Assembly (NCBI GenBank): GCA_035310125.1
Contig: DATGEP010000378.1
Coordinates: forward strand, 1 to 8,944
Direction of reading: 5' to 3'
DNA: 8,944 bases
Source of the DNA: DATGEP01 sp035310125
Lineage (GTDB): Bacteria > Chloroflexota > Ktedonobacteria > Ktedonobacterales > JADMIN01
Both the position numbers and the translations under genes were made by a program. How positions within the stretch are numbered: position 1 is the first letter of the stretch; each line of letters starts with the position of its first letter. This document shows positions 1 through 6,307 of the stretch, piece by piece. Below the pieces are notes generated by a model. It made no database searches and was not told the origin of the DNA. It saw only the letters and a list, made by a program, of their open reading frames with translations.

Positions 1-2003
1 TGGCTGCTCGTCCATCGGTGGGCAAGTGCCTGACAGCGCACACGTTGATTGACGATCCGACCACTGGCGCGCGGCGCACTATCGAGGAATGTGTGCGGCG
101 CAAGCTCCCCGTGGTCTTCGGCATCTCGGACGAAGGGGATGTCCGCACGACCGCGGTGTCGGATTGGATTGATAGCGGTGTGCAGCCGTGCTACCGCGTG
201 CGGACACACAGCGGGCGCGAGGTGGAGGTGACGGGCCACCATCCCTTCCTGACGGCGAGCGGCTGGACGCCACTCCACGATCTGGCGGTGGGCGACACCA
301 TAGCCGTCCCGCGCGCGGTGCCGGCGTTCGGGTCAGATGAGAACTGGCCTGTTGATCTGGTACGGCTGCTCGCCTATCTCATCGCCGAGGGCGGCCTCAC
401 GGATGGCTCCCCAGAGTTCACCAATACGGATCTCGTCATTGTCGAGGACTTCAAGCGCATCATCGCGACGCATTTTCCGGCTTGCGCGATACGCCAGCAA
501 AAAATCACGTACATCGTCGCGCAGCCACGGATCGCGGGAGTGCGGACGCCTCGCAATCCGCTGACGCAATGGCTGGCGGACCTGGGACTGTGGGACAAGC
601 TCGCGCGCGAAAAGTTCTTCCCCGCCTGCGTCTGGACCTGGAGCCGCGCCTATCTGGCCGAGTTCATCCGTGTCCTGATGAGCTGCGACGGCTCGATCTT
701 TCCAACGTCGGGGAGCGGCTACCCGCGCATCGAGTTCGGCGTCGCCTCGCCCCAGCTCGCGCTGGACGTACATCATGCCTTGATCCGGTTCGGCATCGTC
801 TCGAAATTCTCTAAGACCTCGCGTGGCGTATGGCGGGTGCAGATCACCGATCCGGTCGCTGTGAAACGCTATCAGGAGGAAATTGGCTGGATCGGCGAGA
901 AGGCCACGCGATTCGCCGACCTCACGCGAATGCTTCCGAAGCGATTGAGCAACATCGGGCATCCGCCGCGCGAAACCTGGGTGCTGGTGCGCGCGGCGGC
1001 ACAGCGGCACAGCCTCTCGATGAGCGAACTGGCGCGTCGTAGCGGTGAGACGGCGCGCAGCGGCAAGTACGCCGGCTACAATCCCCACACGGCACGCAGC
1101 CTCCCGCGCACGCGCCTCGCTGGCTACGCCCGTGCGCTCAACGATGCCCACCTGCGGCGGATCGCTAGCGCCGATCTCTACTGGGATTCCATCTCCTCCA
1201 TCGAGCCCATCGGCGAGCAGCAGGTCTACGACCTGACCGTGCCAGATGGCGCGAACTTCATCGCGCAAGACATCATCGTCCACAACACGGCGATGTCGCT
1301 TTCGCTCGCGCACAATGCCTCGCTGCGCTACGGCCACGGCGTCGCCGTCTTCAGCCTGGAGATGAGCAAGGAGCAGTTGGTCGCGCGCCTGCTCTCGATG
1401 GATGCGCAGGTGGATCAGCAGCGACTGCGCACGGGCTACATTGACGACGACGAGTGGGGGCGCATCAGCGAGTCGGTCGGCCGGCTCTCCGAGGCCAACA
1501 TCTACATTGATGACACGCCGGGTATTCCGCTGGTGGAGATGCGCAGCAAGGCCCGCCGGCTGATGATGGAGCATGGCTTCGATCTGCTGATCGTGGACTA
1601 CCTCCAGCTCATGCAGGGCAGCGGCGGCGGCAGACAAGGCCACGAGAACCGCGTGCAGGAGATCTCGGAGATCAGCCGTGGGCTGAAGGGGCTGGCGCGC
1701 GAGCTGAACGTGCCGGTGCTGGCGCTCTCGCAGCTTTCGCGCGCGGTGGAGAGTAGAACGGATAAGAAGCCACAACTAAGCGACCTGCGAGAGAGCGGGA
1801 GCATAGAGCAAGACGCCGATGTTGTGATGTTCATCTACCGCGACGAGGTGTACAACCCCGATACCGAACGCAAAAACATCGCCGACATCATCGTAGCCAA
1901 GCATCGCAACGGGCCGGTGGGGCAGGTCAGCCTCTTCTTTCAGGCGGCGCAGACGCGCTACCGCGATCTTGAATTACACCGGCCCGACGACGACGAATAT
2001 TAA
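1..2003 (+). CDS. dnaB: Replicative DNA helicase DnaB, C-terminal part, interrupted by an intein (5' end outside window)
   Basis: DnaB is the hexameric 5'-3' helicase that unwinds DNA at the replication fork. The frame is open from base 3 and reads AARPSVGK, the first half of the Walker A motif, so the gene starts upstream. The GTG at 18 lies inside the P-loop and is not a start. After a 420-codon intein (27-1286) the host protein resumes with the P-loop Thr and TAMSLSLAHNASL. RecA-core motifs follow in order: FSLEMSKEQLV with the catalytic Glu; Walker B LLIVDYLQLM; VLALSQLSR; LRESGSIEQDADVVMF; and KHRNGPVG with the arginine-finger region. The chain ends in an acidic DDDEY tail. The N-terminal domain and linker are not in the window. 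The next gene begins 20 bases downstream behind GGAAGGGA, indicating an operon. Codons around 1752-1811 are richer in A-ending and rare triplets than the rest. Identification is certain. Confidence 0.97.
   Translation, partial: AARPSVGKCLTAHTLIDDPTTGARRTIEECVRRKLPVVFGISDEGDVRTTAVSDWIDSGVQPCYRVRTHSGREVEVTGHHPFLTASGWTPLHDLAVGDTIAVPRAVPAFGSDENWPVDLVRLLAYLIAEGGLTDGSPEFTNTDLVIVEDFKRIIATHFPACAIRQQKITYIVAQPRIAGVRTPRNPLTQWLADLGLWDKLAREKFFPACVWTWSRAYLAEFIRVLMSCDGSIFPTSGSGYPRIEFGVASPQLALDVHHALIRFGIVSKFSKTSRGVWRVQITDPVAVKRYQEEIGWIGEKATRFADLTRMLPKRLSNIGHPPRETWVLVRAAAQRHSLSMSELARRSGETARSGKYAGYNPHTARSLPRTRLAGYARALNDAHLRRIASADLYWDSISSIEPIGEQQVYDLTVPDGANFIAQDIIVHNTAMSLSLAHNASLRYGHGVAVFSLEMSKEQLVARLLSMDAQVDQQRLRTGYIDDDEWGRISESVGRLSEANIYIDDTPGIPLVEMRSKARRLMMEHGFDLLIVDYLQLMQGSGGGRQGHENRVQEISEISRGLKGLARELNVPVLALSQLSRAVESRTDKKPQLSDLRESGSIEQDADVVMFIYRDEVYNPDTERKNIADIIVAKHRNGPVGQVSLFFQAAQTRYRDLELHRPDDDEY
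27..1286 (+). mobile_element. DnaB P-loop intein with LAGLIDADG homing endonuclease (420 residues)
   Basis: This in-frame intervening protein excises itself after translation and joins ...RPSVGK to TAMSLS.... Its boundaries are Cys1 (CLTAHTLI, splicing block A) and terminal His419-Asn420 (IIVHN, block G); the +1 host residue is Thr. Block B lies at about 62-75 with TGHH, and block F is VYDLTVPDGANFIA at 400-413. The centre holds a dodecapeptide homing endonuclease. Its two LAGLIDADG helices are LLAYLIAEGG (114-123, acid Glu121) and LMSCDGS (217-223, acid Asp221). A KFFP block D is at 196-199 and an ALIRFGIV block H at 251-258. Both metal-binding acids are present, so the nuclease may be active. 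A SMSELARRSG segment (about 331-340) resembles a helix-turn-helix and may be an added DNA-recognition module. No frameshift or stop is seen. Splicing and nuclease activity are inferred from intact motifs. Confidence 0.95.
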
Positions 2004-2023
2004 CCGGAAGGGAGCCTACCATC

Positions 2024-2707
2024 ATGCCAGCCTTCGCCGGATTTCCTCCCGGAAAGCATCCCTACGTGCCGCTGCCGGAAGAATTCTTTACCACGCTGCT
2101 GCCCGAGATTGACGATCTGGGCGAGCTGAAGGTGACCCTGCACCTCTTCGCGCTGCTCTATCGCAAGACCGGCGCGCCGCGCTGCGCCAGCGACCGTGAG
2201 CTGCTGGCCGATCCCGTGCTGCGGCGTGCGCTGCGCCGCCAGGGCGATCCCCGCCCACCGGAAGAGCGGCTGCGCGCCGCGTTGGAGCTGGCGCTGGCAC
2301 GCGGCACCCTGCTGCGCGTGCGGGTGCGCATAGACGACGAGATCGTCGCATGGTATCTCTTCAACACCGCCAAGAGCCGGCGCGCCGTGGAGCAGCTATT
2401 AGCGGGCGCCCTCTCGCCCGAGGTGCTGCTGGACCTTGAGGGGCCAGTGCCGGGCGAATGGGAAGGGCACAACCTGCGGCTGGAGTTCGAGCGCACCACC
2501 ATCTTCGCGCTCTATGAGCAGAACATCGGGCTGCTGCCGCCGCTGCTGGTGGAGGAGCTCCGTGAGACGGAGGAGCGCTACCCGCCGGAGTGGGTTGAAG
2601 AAGCGTTCCGGCTGGCATTACAGCAGAACAAGCGTAAATGGAGCTACATCCGCGCGATCCTGAAGCGCTGGGAGACCGACGGCAAAGGGGGCAAGTCTTA
2701 TGGATAG
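2024..2707 (+). CDS. DnaD-domain primosome/replication initiation protein
   Basis: This 227-residue soluble protein probably acts in primosome assembly with the helicase and loader encoded on either side. The N-terminal part (about 15-120) is a winged-helix-like region beginning VPLPEEFFTTLLPEIDDLGELKVTLHLFALL, shown here in shortened form as LPEEFFTTLLPEI...ELKVTL. The C-terminal part (about 154-218) is a DnaD-type domain. It starts at IFALYEQNIG (160-169), continues with PPEWVEEAFRLAL, and ends in the characteristic YIRAILKRW (208-216) that in DnaD proteins contacts DNA. The start ATG is supported by GGAAGGGA about ten bases upstream. The stop lies inside the next gene (8-base overlap), so the two are probably translationally coupled. 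DnaD proteins are best known from Firmicutes; related architectures occur in Chloroflexota. Domain assignment is firm; the exact step it performs here is inferred from family and operon. Confidence 0.88.
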   Translation: MPAFAGFPPGKHPYVPLPEEFFTTLLPEIDDLGELKVTLHLFALLYRKTGAPRCASDRELLADPVLRRALRRQGDPRPPEERLRAALELALARGTLLRVRVRIDDEIVAWYLFNTAKSRRAVEQLLAGALSPEVLLDLEGPVPGEWEGHNLRLEFERTTIFALYEQNIGLLPPLLVEELRETEERYPPEWVEEAFRLALQQNKRKWSYIRAILKRWETDGKGGKSYG

Positions 2708-4193
2708 AATGCGCGACCGGCTCGACAAGATCGCCCGCCGGAGCATGAGCGCTCCCGCCGGCTCAAGCGATGCCCTCATGTCTACATCTGCTCATCCCTC
2801 CCCGGCGCGGCAGTATACGCCGCGCCAGAGCAAAGCGCCTATTCCGCGGTCGCCCGCGAACGGAGCCGCCGTGCCCGCGCGCCCGGTCACGCTCCCCAGC
2901 GCCAAGCGTCCTCAACAGGCGGACGCGCGCGCGGCTAGCAAATCAGCTCCCCAACCCGTAGCAGACGCACTGGGCACAGACCGCATTCTTGAGCTACCGG
3001 CCCGCGTGACAGTGGCCCGCAAACAGCGCCAGCTAGCCATCGCCGCCGATGTGACGCCCAGCCACGCATCTGAGCGGAGTGAGCCGCCCCAGATACTGCC
3101 GGTGCCGGAACGCAAAAGCGCCGCGCGCGCGCGCGCCGATGTCGCGCCCATTGAGCCGCCGGAGCCGGTCGCCCTGCCGCTGCGCGGCACGCCCGCGAAG
3201 TCGCGCAGCGCCGCCATGAGGACTGCGCCGGAGCGTACTGAGCGGCGTGTCACCGTCGGCGCGCTCACCTCTACAGACCTTCACGCGAGTGGCCGCACGG
3301 ACGCGAATGATCCCCTGCCAGAGAACGTCGAGTCAGTTGGCGGCGCGATGCAGCGCTTCATGACCGTGCTGGCGGAGCGGCGGCGGCAGCGTGCCCTTGG
3401 CGGCGGCGATGGCGGCGAGCCGCCTCGATCCCAGGGACCGGGGGATGTCTGCCCCATCTGTGGCGGCGCGGGCTACGTGCGGCTGGATGTTCCGGTCGGC
3501 GATCCCCGCTTCGGCCAGCCGGTGCCCTGCAAGTGCAAAGAGCGTGAGTTCGAGGAGCGCCGCCACATCGAGGAGGAGCGGCGTGTCCTGGAGCTGGACC
3601 GCTTCTTCAGCCTCAAGCCGTTCGGCGACAAATCCTTCGAAACCTTCAACCCGCGCGTGGCGGGCGTCAAAGAAGCGTATGAGGCGGCGCAAACGTTCGC
3701 GGAGGACCCCACCGGCGCGCCGTTCCGCTGGCTCGTCCTGATGGGCGGCACCGGCGTCGGCAAGACACACCTCGCCGCCGCCATCGCGCACGAGCGGCTG
3801 GAGGCGCGCTCGTCGGTCTTCTTCGCTGTCGTCCCCGACCTGCTCGACCATCTGCGCGCCGCCTTCGCGCCCTCAGCGGAGATGCCCTACAACGAGATGT
3901 TCGAGACCGTGCGCGAGGTGGAGATGCTGATCCTGGACGACCTTGGCTCCGAGAACAGCACCGCCTGGGCCACCGAGAAGCTCTTTCAGATCATCAACTA
4001 CCGCTACAACTACCGCATGCCGACGGTCATCACGACGAACTCGCGCCTCTTCGAGCACATGGATGAGCGTATCGCCTCGCGTCTCGCGGATACCAGCCTC
4101 GCGCGCACCGTCGTCATCGAGGCGCAGAGCCGCCGCGCAAATCCGATCCGTAAGCAGGCGCCGCCCGGACGCCAGGCTCCGCCCCGCTGGTAA
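2700..4193 (+). CDS. DnaC/DnaI-like AAA+ helicase loader with zinc-binding motif and long disordered N-terminus
   Basis: The product probably loads DnaB onto DNA. It has 497 residues, against roughly 245 for E. coli DnaC and 310 for B. subtilis DnaI. The extra length is N-terminal: after a basic helix (MDRMRDRLDKIARR) residues 15-205 are rich in Pro, Ala, Ser and Arg and look disordered. A predicted helix follows (about 212-230). A putative zinc site has C251, C254, C277 and C279 (CPICGGAGY...PCKCKE), as in DnaI-type loaders. The ATPase core has Walker A GGTGVGKTHL (349-358), Walker B LILDDLG (410-416), sensor TVITTNS (442-448) and an arginine-finger segment RIASRLAD (457-464). The ATG overlaps the DnaD gene by 8 bases, with AAAGGGGG about nine bases upstream. 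IstB transposition helpers share this fold, but no transposase is nearby and the replication operon argues for a loader. Confidence 0.87.
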   Translation: MDRMRDRLDKIARRSMSAPAGSSDALMSTSAHPSPARQYTPRQSKAPIPRSPANGAAVPARPVTLPSAKRPQQADARAASKSAPQPVADALGTDRILELPARVTVARKQRQLAIAADVTPSHASERSEPPQILPVPERKSAARARADVAPIEPPEPVALPLRGTPAKSRSAAMRTAPERTERRVTVGALTSTDLHASGRTDANDPLPENVESVGGAMQRFMTVLAERRRQRALGGGDGGEPPRSQGPGDVCPICGGAGYVRLDVPVGDPRFGQPVPCKCKEREFEERRHIEEERRVLELDRFFSLKPFGDKSFETFNPRVAGVKEAYEAAQTFAEDPTGAPFRWLVLMGGTGVGKTHLAAAIAHERLEARSSVFFAVVPDLLDHLRAAFAPSAEMPYNEMFETVREVEMLILDDLGSENSTAWATEKLFQIINYRYNYRMPTVITTNSRLFEHMDERIASRLADTSLARTVVIEAQSRRANPIRKQAPPGRQAPPRW

Positions 4194-4257
4194 GTGGACC
4201 GGGACTACCATCCACTGGCCCATATTTCCCTACGCAGTTCCCTTCCCCGATATCTGT

Positions 4258-4266
4258 TGGTACAAT
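4258..4266 (+). promoter_or_regulatory. Extended -10 promoter element
   Basis: TGG-TACAAT matches a sigma-A extended -10 (TGN-TATAAT) at five of six hexamer positions. The candidate -35 at 4238-4243 (TTCCCT) is weak, which is normal for extended -10 promoters. It lies in the gap after the loader gene and would give a leader of roughly 100 bases before the next gene, separating that gene from the replication operon. Confidence 0.5.
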
Positions 4267-4376
4267 ATGAAACACCAGCCATGAAGCGGCCGGCGCTACA
4301 CATAGCACGACCGCGCAGGCTCGCGCTGTGTGTAGCTGTAGTTCTCCAGGATGTCATGGGAAGGAAAGGCTGGGAG

Positions 4377-5531
4377 ATGATGCGCAATCCTCCGCTTCCA
4401 CCGCTGCCTACACCCAGCGAGCCGAGCAAGCCAAACAAGCCAAACACGACACGGCGTGTCTGGCCCGAAGAGACGCAGGTGTTGATGAACACCGGAGCAT
4501 GGCTGCTGGACGACGATAACGTACCAACGCGCGTGATGGCCGCGCGGCAGCTCCACGCGGAGCGTTACCTCGACGCGCCCACCATGAGTAGCCCTCTCTT
4601 TCGCGCGCCGATCACCGCACCGATCAGCGCGCCCATTTTTAGCTCGCCGATCAGCGGGTCACTGCGCGACACGCCAATCTCTCAGGGAGCCGCACGCACT
4701 GGCAGACGCATCAGCCGCAACGAATGGACCCTGCTCATCGCCGCCGTTGGTGTCGTCCTGATGCTCGTCGGCACGGTCGCAGTCCTGGGCTTCGTTGGCC
4801 TCCCATCCTCCGGCAATAACTCGCCCTCGGGGGCCGGCGCGATAGCCCCCGCCGCGACAGCCACCGCCACCGCGACACCCGCCCCCACCGCCACCGCGAC
4901 ACCCTTGCCCGCCATCGCGGCCAGCTTCCTCACGCAAGACACGAGCACGCAGGGAAACTGGCAGGGCCAGTATGGCGCCCATGGGTATGTCATCGTGGGC
5001 GATAGCCAGCAGCTACCATCATCTATCCAGGTCGCGCCCGCCAACCAGCAGGAATTCGATTGGGCAAGCTCCACCAGCGATCCGCGCGCCCTGTTGAAGG
5101 GTTCCAACCCGTCGGACCGTGTCGCCGCGTGCTGGTACGCCACCGGCAGCTTCACCATTGACGTGAACATCACCGACGGTCAGACCTATCAGATGGCGCT
5201 CTACATGGTGGACTGGGACCAGCAGAGCCGCGCCGAGATCATCAACGTGCTCGATCCATCTACTGATACCGTGCTCGATACCCGCAGCGTCACCGGCTTC
5301 GGCAGCGGCGAGTGGCTCGTCTGGAACGTGCGCGGCCACATCGCCATCCAGATCACCAACGCCCCCGGCTCGATCAACGCCGTCGTCAGCGGCATCTTCT
5401 TTGCCCCTGCCTCGCAGCCCGGCGCCACTCCTACAACCCCTACCGTCGCGCCCTCCGCCACCGATACGCCAGGTGGAACCCCACCCGCGACACCCGGCGA
5501 CGCAACACCGACCGACACGCCCACGGCATAG
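4377..5531 (+). CDS. Membrane-anchored protein with secreted beta-sandwich-like domain
   Basis: Function unknown. With the chosen start the protein has 384 residues. Residues 1-116 are Pro/Ser-rich and presumably cytoplasmic, including an API-SAPI-like low-complexity stretch. A single membrane helix follows at about 117-142 (WTLLIAAVGVVLMLVG...). A Thr/Ala/Pro linker at about 155-178 is encoded by a perfect 20-base repeat. An exported domain spans about 183-341, with landmarks STQGNWQGQYGAHGYVIVGD, FTIDVNITDGQTYQMALY, WDQQSRAEI and VVSGIFF. The tail is another Thr/Pro linker. From memory this domain recurs in secreted proteins of Planctomycetes, Actinobacteria and Chloroflexota and may bind carbohydrate; that role is unproven. 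The frame is open back to a GTG at 4194, but AAGGAAAGG at 4361-4369 favours the tandem ATGs at 4377/4380; 4356 is an alternative. Its own promoter lies upstream. The topology suggests a cell-surface role. Confidence 0.75.
   Translation: MMRNPPLPPLPTPSEPSKPNKPNTTRRVWPEETQVLMNTGAWLLDDDNVPTRVMAARQLHAERYLDAPTMSSPLFRAPITAPISAPIFSSPISGSLRDTPISQGAARTGRRISRNEWTLLIAAVGVVLMLVGTVAVLGFVGLPSSGNNSPSGAGAIAPAATATATATPAPTATATPLPAIAASFLTQDTSTQGNWQGQYGAHGYVIVGDSQQLPSSIQVAPANQQEFDWASSTSDPRALLKGSNPSDRVAACWYATGSFTIDVNITDGQTYQMALYMVDWDQQSRAEIINVLDPSTDTVLDTRSVTGFGSGEWLVWNVRGHIAIQITNAPGSINAVVSGIFFAPASQPGATPTTPTVAPSATDTPGGTPPATPGDATPTDTPTA
4861..4904 (+). repeat. In-gene direct repeat encoding the Thr/Ala/Pro linker
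   Basis: The 20-mer CCACCGCCACCGCGACACCC occurs at 4861-4880 and again, identical, at 4885-4904, a period of 24 bases (8 codons). It encodes the linker between the membrane helix and the exported domain. Copy number could vary by slippage without breaking the frame. Confidence 0.85.
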
Positions 5532-5679
5532 CCCCACTCCAGACACTCACCGGCTGTGCCTCAATTTCGGGCGGCAAGCCACGGCGCAAACAGGCTCTGA
5601 AGGGCTCGCTCTGCTGCCTGGCGCGATTGCCTGGGCGCGCCCCAAAAAACATGACATCCTCACCCGCTCAGCCTGCGTG

Positions 5680-5688
5680 TGCTACACT
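5680..5688 (+). promoter_or_regulatory. Extended -10 promoter element
   Basis: TGC-TACACT is an extended -10 of the same form as the element at 4258. No convincing -35 is seen (5660-5665 is TCACCC). It would start a short leader of about 30 bases in front of the antitoxin-like gene. The 195-base gap it lies in (5532-5726) shows no clear terminator; it holds a ten-base palindrome GGGCGCGCCC at 5633-5642. Confidence 0.45.
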
Positions 5689-5726
5689 GCTCTGATGGCG
5701 CAATGCAGCAGAGAAGGAGGCATCGC

Positions 5727-6035
5727 GTGTCTTATCAGATATCCGTAAACCTGAGCGACGATGAATACGCGATGCTCGCCGCTGAGGCGGCGAAGAGCGG
5801 CATAACCGTCGAAGCGGTCGCACATGAGCGGCTTTCCCAACAACCCGGCGGGCGGCATAACCCCGATAATCAGAAGATCCAGGGATATGTGTATCGCCAG
5901 GGAATCGTGGAGAATCTGCCGACTGGCGAAACCGACACGCCAGAGGAGGAAGCCGAAGCGGAACGGCTCGCGCGTCTCTTCGGTGGCGGCACGTCTGCCG
6001 CTGAGATGGTGATCGAAGACCGAGGCCCATTCTGA
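5727..6035 (+). CDS. Ribbon-helix-helix antitoxin-like small protein, apparently without its toxin
   Basis: This gene encodes 102 residues. A GTG start at 5727 is chosen because AAGGAGG (5714-5720) lies six bases upstream; the frame extends in-frame to an ATG at 5679, but that overlaps the promoter. The N-terminus SYQISVNLSDDEYAMLAAEAAKSG fits the beta-strand, helix, helix pattern of ribbon-helix-helix repressors and antitoxins. A charged middle follows (TPEEEAEAERLARLF), and then a terminal AAEMVIEDRGPF segment resembling the toxin-wrapping tail of antitoxins. Such proteins usually repress their own operon and neutralise a PIN-type toxin encoded immediately downstream. Here the stop overlaps an ATG (TGATG) in typical toxin-antitoxin fashion, but that frame closes after 35 codons with no recognisable toxin. 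DNA binding and antitoxin role are inferred from pattern only. Confidence 0.65.
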   Translation: MSYQISVNLSDDEYAMLAAEAAKSGITVEAVAHERLSQQPGGRHNPDNQKIQGYVYRQGIVENLPTGETDTPEEEAEAERLARLFGGGTSAAEMVIEDRGPF

Positions 6036-6107
6036 TGACGACGTGCGCCTCCTCTGGTAGCTTCACTGGACATCGCACCGCTTGCACACCGTCCGTATCG
6101 CCCGGCG

Positions 6108-6239
6108 TCACGCCACCGTCTCCGTCCCGCCACCCAGCGTGATGACGCGCTCGCCCGGTCGCAACTCCCCCGCCGGCACCTAGCCCCGGTCACTTGTCAG
6201 CCAGGAATGAGTGGCGGTGGTGTGGATCGTCTCGATGGG
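6108..6239 (-). pseudogene. Decayed HINT-domain (pretoxin-HINT type) fragment
   Basis: Read on the minus strand from 6239, the frame gives PIETIHTTATHSWLTSDRG, an in-frame TAG (6180-6182), then VPAGELRPGERVITL-GGGTETVA and a TGA (6108-6110). This matches the centre of intein-like HINT domains of polymorphic toxins. Their family pattern is (V/I)ETIHTT-x-x-HPFWV-x-x-x-GWVPAGEL-x-PGD-x-V-x-T-x-x-GGTATV, and the TAG sits exactly where the conserved Trp (TGG) belongs. The catalytic N-terminal Cys block and the C-terminal His-Asn are missing. A different frame just beyond (PVKLPEEAHVV, about 6034-6072) weakly resembles the next HINT block, suggesting a frameshift. No start codon or ribosome site serves it. 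Family assignment is from memory of motif order; HINT homology is likely, the parent protein unknown. Confidence 0.7.
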
Positions 6240-6307
6240 CGCGGGAGGTGTGGTGGTGGCCGCCGCCAGGGGTGTCACCGAGACAGTGGGGGCGGCATGG
6301 CCCGGCG

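Noticed and set aside
18..20. GTG as the start of the first gene
   Set aside because: It codes for the Val of the Walker A sequence RPSVGK; the frame is open to the window edge, so the gene begins upstream.
333..1775. Long minus-strand open frame (480 codons)
   Set aside because: It is antisense to dnaB and its intein, Arg/Ala/His-rich with no recognisable domain; a product of high-GC third positions.
2700..4193. IstB-type insertion-sequence helper ATPase
   Set aside because: No transposase or terminal inverted repeats; gene coupling with DnaB and DnaD favours a helicase loader.
5633..5649. Intrinsic terminator after the surface-protein gene
   Set aside because: The GGGCGCGCCC palindrome has no loop and is followed by A residues, not T, on the transcribed strand.
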